Positions 17,497 through 26,979 of a stretch of 64,000 bases of DNA are shown here, one piece after another. The notes under the pieces were generated by a model that did not search any database, was not told the DNA's origin, and saw only the letters and a program-made list of their open reading frames with translations. The position numbers and the translations under genes were made by a program. Source of the stretch: Sinorhizobium americanum. Lineage in GTDB: Bacteria; Pseudomonadota; Alphaproteobacteria; Rhizobiales; Rhizobiaceae. The stretch spans positions 1 through 64,000 of the forward strand of contig NZ_LNQC01000039.1 in assembly GCF_001651855.1 (NCBI RefSeq). The letters run 5' to 3'. How positions within the stretch are numbered: the first letter of the stretch is position 1; the number at the start of each line of letters is the position of its first letter.

Positions 17497-18612
17497 ATGA
17501 GCCGAACCACGTCTAGCCCATTGGTGTCCGTCCTGCTGCCCGTCTACAATGGCGAACCCTACCTCGCTGCAGCGCTCGAGAGCATTCTGCACCAGGATTA
17601 CAAGCACCTCGAAGTGATTGCGATCGACGACGGATCGACGGATCGTTCGCTGGAAATCCTCGAGACTTATCGAAAAGGGGACGGCCGCCTTTTCATTCTA
17701 TCGCGGGAGAACCGCGGCCTGATTGCGACCTTGAACGAGGGACTGGCGCTCGCAAGCGGCGAGCTCGTGGCGCGGATGGATGCCGACGATGTCGCCTATC
17801 CGTCCCGCATCTCCCGCCAGGTCGCGCTCTTTGAAGAGGAGCCTCGGCTTGCCTTGTGCGGCTCAGGCATCGATACGCTTATCGGCACGCGCATCCTCCG
17901 CGGCAAGCCGAGCCCGATATACCGGCGCGAAAGCATGCGCGTCCTGTCGATGTTCTTCACCCTCTTCCTGCACTCGACCGTGGTTTACAATCGGAAGGCA
18001 ATTCCGGAGGATATGCTCCTCTACGATCCCGATTATCCGCATGCGGAAGACTTCGATCTGTTCCGGCGGATCGCCGATTGTTTTCCGACCGCGATGATCG
18101 ACGAGCCGCTGGTTGCCTACCGCATCCATGGCGACAGCGTGACGAGCAAGCATCAGCGGCAGATGCGTCAGACACACTTGAAGATCGTCGCTGAAAACCT
18201 TGAGCGGGATGGTCTTTTCGATGATGCCGGCCCACTTCGCGAGATTGGAGCCGCGGTGACGACGCAGACGATCGCGGCTGTTTCCGAATTCATGCTCTCG
18301 CTGGAACGCAGGATTTGCACCAGCCCGGCCGAGACACGCAAGGCCTACGAAGACGGCATTCTGTGCTTCTTCTACTTTCTCTATCAAATGATCGTCGATG
18401 AAGAACGGCCGGAACTGACGCACGATTTCCTGACGCGGACGGGGAAATGGCAGCTCCTCCGGCGCCGGGAGCGGTACGGCCTGCTCGCCGGCGTGCGTGC
18501 ACCTTGGTGCAGCCGACTCTCCATGGCCGCCACCAGGAAAGTGGATTGGCTGGCACGCTACATGCAGTCCGTGCCAGCGGCAACGATCCTTCCTCAGCAG
18601 GGTGCGGTGTGA
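17497..18612 (+). CDS. Family 2 glycosyltransferase
   Basis: A 371-aa GT-A glycosyltransferase. The N-terminus has SVLLPVYNGEPYLAAALESI, then DDGSTDRS and the DXD-type metal site ARMDADDVAYPSR. A candidate acceptor-site acid lies in HAEDFDLFRRI. The start at 17497 has GGAGGT. It lies two bases after the acyltransferase stop and ends two bases before the next glycosyltransferase. The sugar it transfers cannot be told from the sequence. Confidence 0.88.
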   Translation: MSRTTSSPLVSVLLPVYNGEPYLAAALESILHQDYKHLEVIAIDDGSTDRSLEILETYRKGDGRLFILSRENRGLIATLNEGLALASGELVARMDADDVAYPSRISRQVALFEEEPRLALCGSGIDTLIGTRILRGKPSPIYRRESMRVLSMFFTLFLHSTVVYNRKAIPEDMLLYDPDYPHAEDFDLFRRIADCFPTAMIDEPLVAYRIHGDSVTSKHQRQMRQTHLKIVAENLERDGLFDDAGPLREIGAAVTTQTIAAVSEFMLSLERRICTSPAETRKAYEDGILCFFYFLYQMIVDEERPELTHDFLTRTGKWQLLRRRERYGLLAGVRAPWCSRLSMAATRKVDWLARYMQSVPAATILPQQGAV

Positions 18613-18613
18613 A

Positions 18614-19636
18614 ATGGCGCTTGAACGTCCGCTGAACCCGAGCAAGACGGTTAACGCTGTTGCGGCGCGCACGCGCACGAGGCCTTACGCAAGCTTCATC
18701 GTCTGTACGCGAAACCGCGCGCAGGCGCTTGCGCCCTGCATCCGCTCGATAGAAGCGGCGGGCAGCGCTTATCCTGCGATCACAAGCGAACTCGTGGTGG
18801 TCGACAATGGATCGACGGACGACACACCGCGTGAGTTGCGCCGCATCGCCGCGTCTTCAAATATGACGATCACCCTCGTCACCGAGCCGCGCCCGGGCCT
18901 TGCGGCCGCACGCAACTCGGGGATGGAGCGGTCCCGCGGACGGATTCTGGTGTTCGTAGATGACGACTGCGAAATAGATCGATCGTACTTGCGTGACCTG
19001 GAACGGCATTACGCGTGCAGCGATCAGCGTGTTGTTCGCGGCGGCCGCGTCGAACTCGGTAACGCCTCCGACCAGCCTTTCACAATCAAACGGTCGAAGG
19101 TTGCTGCTCGCCTGACCCGCGATGTCCATCCCGGTGGCTTTGTCCTCGGCTGCAACATGACCATGCATCGCGAGGTTGCCGCTCTCATCGGCCACTTCGA
19201 CGAACGTTTCGGCGCCGGCACGCCGCTCCATTCCGCCGAGGATACCGACTATCTCGTGCGTGCCTTTCAACTCGGCATCCCCGTCGAATACGTTCCGGAC
19301 ATGACGGTCTTTCATCACCACGGACGAAAGTCTCGCGCGGCGATCGAGAAGCTCCACCGAAGCTACAGCCTGGGCAACGGAGCGCTTTGCCTGAAACACC
19401 TCCTCAAAGCGCCGTGGCTTCTCCGGCATTTCTTTTGGACGGCCAGATCGGCCTGTGGCCAGGTCTTCGGCGGTCCTCGTTTCGATCCTGAACTGCAACT
19501 GTCCCATTGGCCGATCGTCTCGATGAACCTGTTTGGCGCCGCGAAGTTCGCCTATCTCGTCGTAGCAAGCCGGGCCGCGCCGACCGAGTTGCAGCCGATC
19601 GAGGAGAGGACACCTGAACTGGAGCGGAGCCGATGA
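18614..19636 (+). CDS. Family 2 glycosyltransferase
   Basis: A 340-aa GT-A enzyme with FIVCTRNRAQALAPCIRSI, VDNGSTDDTP, the metal-binding VFVDDDCEIDRSYL and an ED-type acceptor motif in HSAEDTDYLVRAFQLG. The ATG at 18614 lies one base after the preceding stop codon; the frame open upstream to 18497 overlaps the neighbour and is not used. Its end overlaps the exporter start (ATGA at 19633). It acts in the same operon as the acyltransferase and exporter. Confidence 0.87.
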   Translation: MALERPLNPSKTVNAVAARTRTRPYASFIVCTRNRAQALAPCIRSIEAAGSAYPAITSELVVVDNGSTDDTPRELRRIAASSNMTITLVTEPRPGLAAARNSGMERSRGRILVFVDDDCEIDRSYLRDLERHYACSDQRVVRGGRVELGNASDQPFTIKRSKVAARLTRDVHPGGFVLGCNMTMHREVAALIGHFDERFGAGTPLHSAEDTDYLVRAFQLGIPVEYVPDMTVFHHHGRKSRAAIEKLHRSYSLGNGALCLKHLLKAPWLLRHFFWTARSACGQVFGGPRFDPELQLSHWPIVSMNLFGAAKFAYLVVASRAAPTELQPIEERTPELERSR

Positions 19637-21423
19637 TTGTGCGCTTCCTCATGCCTGGCCTGCAGTTTTTGCGCGACGCGCTCGGGCGCCAATTGCACCT
19701 GCTTCCATTGGTCGTCGTGCTCGGGCTCGCAAGCGCGGCGCTCGAAGGTGCCGGCATCGGTCTCATCATCCCGATGCTCGGGATTATCGCCGGCAGCGAC
19801 GATTCTCCCGCGCTGAGCGGCATCTCGGCGATTTTCCAGCAAGTGGGATCGGAGTTTGACAAGGGTGACAGGCTGCTGGCGCTCGCAGTCGCGATCTTGG
19901 CGCTGATCGTCCTCAAGAATCTCCTCGCCTTTGCAAACACCATTGTCACCAATTTCATCTATGGGAAGGCGAGCCATTCGATCCGAAGTGCATTGGCCAA
20001 TCAGCTCTTGCGCATAGGCTACCCGTTTTTCCTGCAACAGAACCCCGGCCGGCTGCTCAACATCGTCTCGAATGAATCCTGGCGGGCGTCCGACGCGATC
20101 CAGACCGTGCTCGCGGCCATGGTGAACGCCTCCGCCGCGGTGATCCTTTTGGCGTTCCTGCTGCTCCTGTCCTGGCAGATGACGCTTTTCGTTGCACTCG
20201 GTCTGATCCTTGTTCAGGTAGCGCATGCGGCGCTTTCGGCGACCCTCAAGGGACCCAGCCGTAGCGTGACCTCCTTCAACAGCGAGCTTGCGGTGCGAAT
20301 GCTGCATCTCGTTCATGCGGGACGGCTGATCCGCGTTTTCGGCCAGGAAGACCGGGAGAAGGTGGCGTTCGACTCCGCTTCCGATTCCGTCCGACACGCG
20401 GCTTTCGTCCTGCAAACCCGACAGGGCATCCTGCCGCCGCTTACGGAAGTGCTGCATTCAGCGCTTTTCCTGGCGGCCGTCGTCGGTGCCTGGTCCGTCG
20501 GCGTCAGCTTTCCGGTGATCGTTGCCTTCGTCGTGCTGCTCTACCGGCTGCAGCCGCATGTGCGTGCCCTGCAAATGTCCTGGAGCCAGATCCAGGGCTG
20601 GAGCGGATCACTTGAAGAAGTGCGGTGGCTTCTGGATTCCTCGGACAAGCCGAAGCCGCCGGCCGGCAGCAAGCCGATCGAGGGCCTGCACCGAGACATC
20701 ACATTCGATCGGGTGACCTTCAGGTATCCGGATTTGGAGGAACGCCCGGTCGTGCTCCGCGCCGCCAGTTTCGGGATCCGCAGGGGCCGTTCGACGGCCC
20801 TCATAGGCCGGTCGGGTGCCGGCAAGACGACGATCGTCAATCTCCTGTGCCGCTTCGTCGAGCCTGACGAAGGCCGAATCCTCATCGACGGCGTGCCGCT
20901 CGATCAGATCGCTCCGGGCGAATGGCGTCGCCAGATCGCCGTCGCGAGCCAGGACCTGGAGCTCGTGGATGGCACGATCTTCGAGAACATCACCTACGGT
21001 CAGGCGGCGACAGTAGCGGAAGTCAAACGCGCGGCCGTACTGGCCGAGGCTCACAGCTTCATCGAAACGCTACCACAAGGCTATCAGACCGTGGTCGGCT
21101 ACCGGGGAGCCAGTCTCTCGGCCGGGCAGCGCCAGCGCATCGCGCTCGCCAGGGCACTGGTGCGCGATCCGGCAATCCTGATTCTCGACGAGGCGACGAA
21201 CGCCGTCGACGGGCTGTCGGAAGCCGCGATCGTAGAGACGCTGAAACTGCGCGCCGGCCGGCGTACGACCATTGTGATCAGCCATCACCGAAGCACGATT
21301 TCGTTTTGCGACGACGTCGTGGTGCTCGGCGCCGGCCGCGTGAAAAGCCAGACGCCACTTGCCGATGTCGGCTCGCTCAGCATGGACCAGCTCTACGAGC
21401 ATGAGGCGGAGCGGCAGGGCTAA
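19633..21423 (+). CDS. msbA2: MsbA-like ABC exporter (transmembrane-ATPase fusion)
   Basis: A 596-aa half-transporter with an N-terminal six-helix membrane domain (about 15-310) and a C-terminal ATPase: Walker A GRSGAGKTT, signature LSAGQRQRIALARAL, Walker B ILILDEATNAVD and a switch His in VISHHRST. It resembles MsbA, which flips lipid-linked glycans across the inner membrane. In S. meliloti an exporter called MsbA2, with an acyltransferase and glycosyltransferases beside it, matters for symbiosis; this locus has the same layout. It ends in a bidirectional terminator. Confidence 0.85.
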   Translation: MIVRFLMPGLQFLRDALGRQLHLLPLVVVLGLASAALEGAGIGLIIPMLGIIAGSDDSPALSGISAIFQQVGSEFDKGDRLLALAVAILALIVLKNLLAFANTIVTNFIYGKASHSIRSALANQLLRIGYPFFLQQNPGRLLNIVSNESWRASDAIQTVLAAMVNASAAVILLAFLLLLSWQMTLFVALGLILVQVAHAALSATLKGPSRSVTSFNSELAVRMLHLVHAGRLIRVFGQEDREKVAFDSASDSVRHAAFVLQTRQGILPPLTEVLHSALFLAAVVGAWSVGVSFPVIVAFVVLLYRLQPHVRALQMSWSQIQGWSGSLEEVRWLLDSSDKPKPPAGSKPIEGLHRDITFDRVTFRYPDLEERPVVLRAASFGIRRGRSTALIGRSGAGKTTIVNLLCRFVEPDEGRILIDGVPLDQIAPGEWRRQIAVASQDLELVDGTIFENITYGQAATVAEVKRAAVLAEAHSFIETLPQGYQTVVGYRGASLSAGQRQRIALARALVRDPAILILDEATNAVDGLSEAAIVETLKLRAGRRTTIVISHHRSTISFCDDVVVLGAGRVKSQTPLADVGSLSMDQLYEHEAERQG

Positions 21424-21434
21424 ATCAAGAAAGG

Positions 21435-21470
21435 AAAAGCCGCGCGCCCTTCAGGGTGCGCGGCTTTTTT
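21435..21470. terminator. Bidirectional terminator between the exporter and fba
   Basis: AAAAGCCGCGC-GCCCT-TC-AGGGT-GCGCGGCTTTTTT is a long stem flanked by an A-run and a T-run, so it can end transcription from both the plus-strand exporter and the minus-strand aldolase gene. Confidence 0.9.
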
Positions 21471-21488
21471 CCTCTTGCAACGGCGGTG

Positions 21489-22535
21489 TCAGGCCACTTT
21501 CGCGTAGCGCTTGGCCATATCCTGCAGCTTGAGCACGCGGATATTTGAAGCCTGGCCGGCCGCACGGAATGCCTCGAATCGCTCTTTGCAGACTTCGGTC
21601 ATGTGCGCGATGGCCGGCTTCAGGTAGTTGCGCGGATCGAAATTGTCCGGATGCTCGATATGGTGCTTGCGGATCTCGCCGGTAAAGGCGAGCCGGAGGT
21701 CCGTGTCGATATTGACCTTGCGGACGCCGAGCGGGATGGCCTTCTGGATCTCCGACACCGGCACGCCCCAGGTCTTCTTCATCTTGCCGCCATAGGCGTT
21801 GAACAGTTCCTGGAGGTCGGCAGGCACCGAGGACGATCCGTGCATGACGAGGTGGATGTTCGGCAGCCGCCTGTTGATCTTGGCGATCGTCTCGATCGAG
21901 AGGATTTCGCCATCGGGCTCGCGCGTGAACTTGTAGGCGCCGTGACTGGTGCCGATCGCCACCGCCAGCGCGTCGACGCCGGTCTTGGAGACGAAGTCGA
22001 AAGCCTGGTCGGGGTCGGTCAGCAATTCCTCACGCGAGAGCTTGCCCTCGAAGCCGTGGCCGTCTTCCTTGTCGCCGGCGCCGGTTTCGAGATTGCCGAG
22101 GCAGCCAAGCTCGCCTTCGACGGAAACGCCCGCCGCATGGGCGATCTTCACCACTTCGGCCGTGACCGCCACATTGTAATCGTAGCTGGCGACGGTCTTG
22201 CCGTTCTTTTCCAGCGAGCCATCCATCATCACCGAGGTAAAGCCGTTGGTGATCGCCGAAATGCAGGTCGAAGGCTGATCGCCGTGGTCGAGATGCAGAC
22301 AGACCGGGATATGCGGATATTCTTCCGCGGCGCCGAGGATCAGGTGGCGCAGGAAGGCGTCGCCCGCATAGGCGCGCGCGCCGCGGCTTGCCTGGAGGAT
22401 CACCGGGGAGTCGGTCGCGTCGGCGGCACGCATGACCGCCTGGATATATTCGAGATTGTTCACATTGAAGGCCGGCAGCGCATAGTTATTCTCCGCCGCA
22501 TGGTCGAGCAGTTGCCGCAATGTGATCAATGCCAT
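21489..22535 (-). CDS. fba: Class II fructose-bisphosphate aldolase
   Basis: A 348-aa zinc-dependent aldolase of the CbbA/Fba type, cleaving fructose 1,6-bisphosphate in glycolysis, gluconeogenesis or the Calvin cycle. Zinc ligands are seen in [10 protein letters not shown] and in [11 protein letters not shown], and the substrate segment [11 protein letters not shown] is intact. ATG at 22535. A single-gene unit with its own terminator; it is not obviously linked to the neighbouring exporter or peptide importer. Confidence 0.93.
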   Translation of the reverse strand: MALITLRQLLDHAAENNYALPAFNVNNLEYIQAVMRAADATDSPVILQASRGARAYAGDAFLRHLILGAAEEYPHIPVCLHLDHGDQPSTCISAITNGFTSVMMDGSLEKNGKTVASYDYNVAVTAEVVKIAHAAGVSVEGELGCLGNLETGAGDKEDGHGFEGKLSREELLTDPDQAFDFVSKTGVDALAVAIGTSHGAYKFTREPDGEILSIETIAKINRRLPNIHLVMHGSSSVPADLQELFNAYGGKMKKTWGVPVSEIQKAIPLGVRKVNIDTDLRLAFTGEIRKHHIEHPDNFDPRNYLKPAIAHMTEVCKERFEAFRAAGQASNIRVLKLQDMAKRYAKVA

Positions 22536-23281
22536 TCGAAATCTCCCTGATGCTGGTGCGCCTCACTCCAGGCGCCGTGAATTAAGCGGCCACTCGCCGC
22601 CACAGTGCGCCCTCGTTCGCCGGCGGCGCGGGGCGTGCTCCGATGCCTCCGGAACCGGCGTATCGGCCCAAGTCAGACGCACAATAATTGATGCAGACCT
22701 TTTGGCAACCGGCACAAGGGGCGGGGCGGACAGTTGATTGACGTGCGTCAGGGCAATTTGCTGTGGATGAAAAGCCGCCCTGCGAAAAATCAGGACATTC
22801 GCTTTCTAGTTGGTGGTGGCGGCGGCGGAGAACTCCGGTGGGAACGACGCTTTCGGCATCCCGGCTCTCATCCTGCGTAGACCCGTCGCCTGGTTGCGGG
22901 TAACCCCGTCGGGCGACACGCAACGCGCGCACCCCGCAAAAAGATTGCGAAAGGCATTTCAAATTTTTCCGCATATTACGTAAAGTGCCATTTCCATTCA
23001 TGAAGTTTGCATGGAGCCGTGATCTTGCCTCCACAGGAGAGCAGGGGGCTCGAATTCTCTCTCTGATCTAAATCGTTGCAGTTGCGGGTTTCCGGCGCAT
23101 AATTCGCGAGCTAATCATCTCAAATAGCCGATGGAATCCGTCGCAAGGGTCTAATGCAACTAGAACGATTATCAGAGTTTCATTTTATAAAGGAGGGTGC
23201 AAAATCGCCTTGCCTTTGGTGAGAATTTGCACTTCTCTCCTGCGATCAACCACACTCAAAACGAGGGGAAGGAGAAGAAAA
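22536..23281. other. Long intergenic region between divergent fba and oppA
   Basis: About 745 bp without a credible gene. The oppA-proximal 250 bp is AT-richer and contains an inverted repeat GTGCAAA (23197-23203) and TTTGCAC (23226-23232), 50-85 bp before the oppA start, with GGAG and CTCC flanking it. This could be an operator or a leader structure. The fba-proximal part is GC-rich with no clear motif. Confidence 0.45.
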
Positions 23282-24880
23282 ATGGCTTCATTGAAACTCA
23301 ACCTCAGCGCTGCCGCGCTCATCGGCTCGCTGCTTATCGGTGCAAGCCCGGCGCTCGCTGAGGCTGTGTTGCATCGCGGCAATGCCGGCGAGCCGCAGAC
23401 GCTCGACCAGGCGCACACGTCCATCAACATCGAGGAATTCATCCTCAAGGATCTCTATGAAGGTCTGACTATCTACGATGCCGCCGGCAAGATCGTGCCG
23501 GGTGCCGCCGAAAGCTGGGAGCTTTCGGATGACGGCGTCGTCTATACGTTCAAGCTGCGCGCCGATGCCAAGTGGTCGGACGGCTCGCCGGTGACCGCCG
23601 AGGACTTCGCCTTCTCGTTCCGCCGCGTCGAGGATCCGAAGACGGCCGCCGAGTACGCCAACATTCTCTTCCCGATTAAGAATGCCGAGAAGGTCAACAA
23701 GGGTGAAGTGCCGGTCGACCAGCTCGGCGTGAAGGCCGTCGACGAAAAGACGCTCGAAGTCACCCTCGAGCGGCCGACGCCCTTCTTCCTGGAACTGCTT
23801 GCGCACCAGACCGCTCTTCCGGTCAGCAAGGCGAGCGTCGAGAAGAACGCAGCCGATTTCGTCAAGCCGGGCGTAATGGTCTCGAACGGCGCCTTCCGGC
23901 TGACGGCGCATGTGCCGAACGACAGCCTGACGGTCGAGAAGAATGCGAGCTATTGGGATGCCGCCAACGTCAAGCTCGACAAGGTAATCTTCTACCCGAT
24001 CGACGACCAGGCTGCCTCGGTGCGCCGCTTCGAGGCGAAGGAAATGGACCTCGCCTATAACTTCTCGGCCGACCAGATCGAGCGGCTGCGCACGTCCTAT
24101 GGCGACCAGGTGCATGTCTCGCCGACGCTTGCCACCTATTACTACGCCTTCGACACGCGCCAGGAGCCCTATAACGATGTCCGCGTCCGCCGGGCGCTGT
24201 CGATGGCGGTCGACCGCGACTTCCTCGCCAAGGAAATCTACAGCGGCTCGCAGATCCCCTCCTATTCGATGGTGCCCCCGGGTATCGAAGGCTACGGCGA
24301 TCCTGCCAAGGCGGACTTCGCGGATAAATCGCAGCTTGATCGCGAAGACGAGGCGATCAAGCTGATGAAGGAAGCCGGCTACGGCGAGGGCGGCAAGCCG
24401 CTGAACATCGAGATCCGCTACAACACCAACCCGAACCACGAACGCGTTGCGACGGCGGTCGCCGACATGTGGAAGAACACCTTCGGGGCCAAGGTCTCGC
24501 TCGTCAATCTCGATGTCTCGTCGCACTACGCCTACCTGCAGGAAGGCGGCAAGTTCAATGTCGCCCGTGCCGGCTGGGTTGCCGACTACGCGGATGCGGA
24601 GAACTTCCTGGCGCTGAGCCTCAGCACCAACAAGACCTTCAATTATGGCCACTTCGAAAACGCCGAATACGATGCGTTGATGAAGAAGTCCTATGAAGAG
24701 CAGGATCCGGCGGCGCGCTCGAAATTCCTTCATGAAGCCGAGACGCTGCTGATGAAGGAGCAGCCAATTGCGCCGTTCCTCACCCAGGCGGACCTGTGGC
24801 TCGTGTCGAGCCGCGTCAAGGGCTGGCAGGACAATGCGCCGAATGCGCATCTGAGCAAGTTCCTGTCGATCGCCGAGTAA
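23282..24880 (+). CDS. oppA: Oligopeptide ABC transporter substrate-binding protein
   Basis: A 532-aa family 5 solute-binding protein. The N-terminus MASLKLNLSAAALIGSLLIG, cleaved after a following ALA, is a Sec signal peptide. The body has the DppA/OppA signature (LKDLYEGLTIYDAAGKIVPG and KLRADAKWSDGSPVTAEDF). ATG at 23282 is preceded by GGAAGGAG. First gene of oppABC-DF; a stable hairpin follows, which should keep its mRNA more abundant than that of the permeases. Confidence 0.92.
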   Translation: MASLKLNLSAAALIGSLLIGASPALAEAVLHRGNAGEPQTLDQAHTSINIEEFILKDLYEGLTIYDAAGKIVPGAAESWELSDDGVVYTFKLRADAKWSDGSPVTAEDFAFSFRRVEDPKTAAEYANILFPIKNAEKVNKGEVPVDQLGVKAVDEKTLEVTLERPTPFFLELLAHQTALPVSKASVEKNAADFVKPGVMVSNGAFRLTAHVPNDSLTVEKNASYWDAANVKLDKVIFYPIDDQAASVRRFEAKEMDLAYNFSADQIERLRTSYGDQVHVSPTLATYYYAFDTRQEPYNDVRVRRALSMAVDRDFLAKEIYSGSQIPSYSMVPPGIEGYGDPAKADFADKSQLDREDEAIKLMKEAGYGEGGKPLNIEIRYNTNPNHERVATAVADMWKNTFGAKVSLVNLDVSSHYAYLQEGGKFNVARAGWVADYADAENFLALSLSTNKTFNYGHFENAEYDALMKKSYEEQDPAARSKFLHEAETLLMKEQPIAPFLTQADLWLVSSRVKGWQDNAPNAHLSKFLSIAE

Positions 24881-24886
24881 CGAAAT

Positions 24887-24918
24887 GAGGCGACGCGCGG
24901 CAGCCCGCGCGTCGCCTC
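24887..24918 (+). other. Perfect 14-bp hairpin between oppA and oppB
   Basis: GAGGCGACGCGCGG and its exact complement are separated by a CAGC tetraloop. There is no T-run, and the stem lies in the 51-bp oppA-oppB gap. Such stems after binding-protein genes usually block 3' exonucleases, raising binding protein over permease. Confidence 0.7.
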
Positions 24919-24931
24919 CGGAGCCAAGTCC

Positions 24932-25855
24932 ATGATCTCCTTCGTCCTTCGCCGGCTGGCGAGCGCGGTGCCGACGCTGTTCATCGTCGTCACCATATCC
25001 TTCTTTCTGATGCGGTTTGCCCCAGGAGGCCCCTTCAATCTCGAGCGTCCTCTTCCTCCATCGACGATGGAGAACCTGATGAGGACCTATCATCTCGACC
25101 AGCCGCTCTGGCGCCAATACCTGATCTATCTCAGCAATGCGGTAACCGGCGACTTCGGCCCGAGCTATATCTACCATGACAACAATGTCGCGCAGCTGAT
25201 CGGCAAGGGCCTGCCCTATTCGATGGAACTCGGCTTCTACGCGCTGATATTGGCCGTCGTCGGCGGCGTCATCGCCGGCACGATCGCCGCGCTCAGGCAG
25301 AACAGCTTTCTCGATTTCGCCGTGATGTCCATTTCGACGGTCGGTGTCACCGTGCCGAATTTCGTCGTCGGCCCCGTGCTGACCCTCATTTTTGCGATCA
25401 TGCTGTCGTGGCTTCCGGCCGGGGGCTGGGGCGACGGATCGTTTCGCTTCCTGATCCTGCCGATGATCGCGCTGGCTCTGCCGCAGCTTGCCGTCTTCGC
25501 ACGGCTGACGCGCGGCTCGATGATCGAGGCGCTTCATACGGATCACATTCGAACCGCCAAGGCCTATGGCTTGCCGTCCCGCGTCGTCGTCGTCACCCAT
25601 GCTATGCGCGGCGCCATGCTGCCGGTCGTTTCCTATCTGGCGCCTTGCGCGGCGGCGCTGCTCACCGGTTCCGCGGTCGTCGAGACGATCTTCACCATTC
25701 CAGGCGTCGGCCGCTACTTCGTGCTCGGCGCGATCAATCGCGACTATACGCTCGTCATGGGTACGGTGGTCCTCATCGCCATCTTCGTCATCGTTTTCAA
25801 TCTCCTGGTCGATATTCTCTACGGCCTGCTCGATCCGAGGGTTCGCCATGACTGA
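24932..25855 (+). CDS. oppB: Oligopeptide ABC transporter permease OppB
   Basis: A 307-aa inner-membrane permease beginning VLRRLASAVPTLFIVVTISF, typical of OppB/DppB, with the EAA-type loop RTAKAYGLPSRVVVVTHAMR and the C-terminal GVGRYFVLGAINRDY. Its last eight bases overlap oppC. Confidence 0.93.
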   Translation: MISFVLRRLASAVPTLFIVVTISFFLMRFAPGGPFNLERPLPPSTMENLMRTYHLDQPLWRQYLIYLSNAVTGDFGPSYIYHDNNVAQLIGKGLPYSMELGFYALILAVVGGVIAGTIAALRQNSFLDFAVMSISTVGVTVPNFVVGPVLTLIFAIMLSWLPAGGWGDGSFRFLILPMIALALPQLAVFARLTRGSMIEALHTDHIRTAKAYGLPSRVVVVTHAMRGAMLPVVSYLAPCAAALLTGSAVVETIFTIPGVGRYFVLGAINRDYTLVMGTVVLIAIFVIVFNLLVDILYGLLDPRVRHD

Positions 25856-26978
25856 TATCGTCCAGGTCCCCGCGATCTCGCCGGAGACAAAAGGGCGCAG
25901 CCTCTTCCAACTCGCTGCGCTGCGCTTCCGCCGCAACCGCGCCGCCATGGCGGGCTGCGTCATGCTGGCACTGATCGCGCTCTTCTCCTTCGTCGGGCCC
26001 TTCTTCTCCCCGCACAGCTACGATCAGGTCTTCCCGTCCTATGTGTCGATCGGCCCGAGCCTCGAGCCGCGGCCGGACACCTCGACGCTGCAGGAGGTCA
26101 TGGAAAGTGTGGCGGCGCGCGCCCGCGTGACGCTCGAGGATTTCAAAGTCGAGGGTGAAGCCTTCACCGCCACGGTCAGCTCCGAGGAGCCGATCGATCC
26201 GCGCGCCACTCGCTACTTCGACCGGGCGAACGAGTTCGAGCACACCAAGGTCGTCGCGACCGAGGACGATGGCCGTCGGCTGAAGCTCGAGGGCCAGGTC
26301 GATCGCGAATATTTCCCGTTCGGCACGGACTCCAACGGCCGCGACCTGCTCGTCCGCGTCATGCTGGGCGGTCAGATCTCGATTGCCGTGGGGCTGCTCG
26401 CCAGCCTCGTCTCGCTCGGCATCGGCGTCGTCTACGGTGCGACATCCGGCTATGTCGGCGGGCGCGTCGACAACGTCATGATGCGCTTCGTCGAGATCCT
26501 CTACTCGCTGCCCTTCGTCTTTCTCGTCGTCGTGCTGGTCGTCTTCTTCGGCCGCAGCTTCATCCTGATCTTCCTGGTGATCGGCGCCGTCGAGTGGCTG
26601 GACATGGCACGCATCGTGCGTGGCCAGACACTTGCCTTGAAGCGCCGCGAATTCGTGGGTGCGGCGCAGGCGCTGGGATTGACCGACTGGCAGATCATTC
26701 GCCGGCATATCATCCCGAATACGATCGGCCCGGTCATCGTCTTCGTCACGGTCGTGGTGCCGAAAGTGATCCTGCTCGAAAGCTTCCTGTCGTTCCTCGG
26801 CCTTGGCGTGCAGGCGCCGCTGACGAGCTGGGGCGCGCTGATCTCCGAAGGGGCAAACAACATCCAATCGGCGCCGTGGCTGCTCATCTTCCCGGCCATC
26901 TTCTTCGTCGTCACGCTGTTCTCGCTGAACTTCGTCGGCGACGGTCTGCGCGATGCGCTCGATCCCAAGGACCGCTGA
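25848..26978 (+). CDS. oppC: Oligopeptide ABC transporter permease OppC
   Basis: A 376-aa permease with the second-permease EAA loop (GAAQALGLTDWQIIRRHIIP). After the first membrane segment (LALIALFSFVGPFF) there is a non-cytoplasmic loop of about 110 residues before FPFGTDSNGRDLLVRV; most OppC/DppC proteins have a shorter one. The start ATG at 25848 lies inside the end of oppB, so translation is coupled. Confidence 0.92.
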   Translation: MTDIVQVPAISPETKGRSLFQLAALRFRRNRAAMAGCVMLALIALFSFVGPFFSPHSYDQVFPSYVSIGPSLEPRPDTSTLQEVMESVAARARVTLEDFKVEGEAFTATVSSEEPIDPRATRYFDRANEFEHTKVVATEDDGRRLKLEGQVDREYFPFGTDSNGRDLLVRVMLGGQISIAVGLLASLVSLGIGVVYGATSGYVGGRVDNVMMRFVEILYSLPFVFLVVVLVVFFGRSFILIFLVIGAVEWLDMARIVRGQTLALKRREFVGAAQALGLTDWQIIRRHIIPNTIGPVIVFVTVVVPKVILLESFLSFLGLGVQAPLTSWGALISEGANNIQSAPWLLIFPAIFFVVTLFSLNFVGDGLRDALDPKDR

Positions 26979-26979
26979 C

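Noticed and set aside
22582-23034. 150-codon minus-strand frame in the fba-oppA gap
   Set aside because: No ribosome site, irregular codon use and no recognisable domain; spans DNA that looks like promoter and leader.
23288-25963. 891-codon open frame on the minus strand opposite oppA-oppB-oppC
   Set aside because: It lies antisense to clear transporter genes, has no domain, is rich in His, Arg and Gly as GC-rich shadows are, and has no ribosome site.
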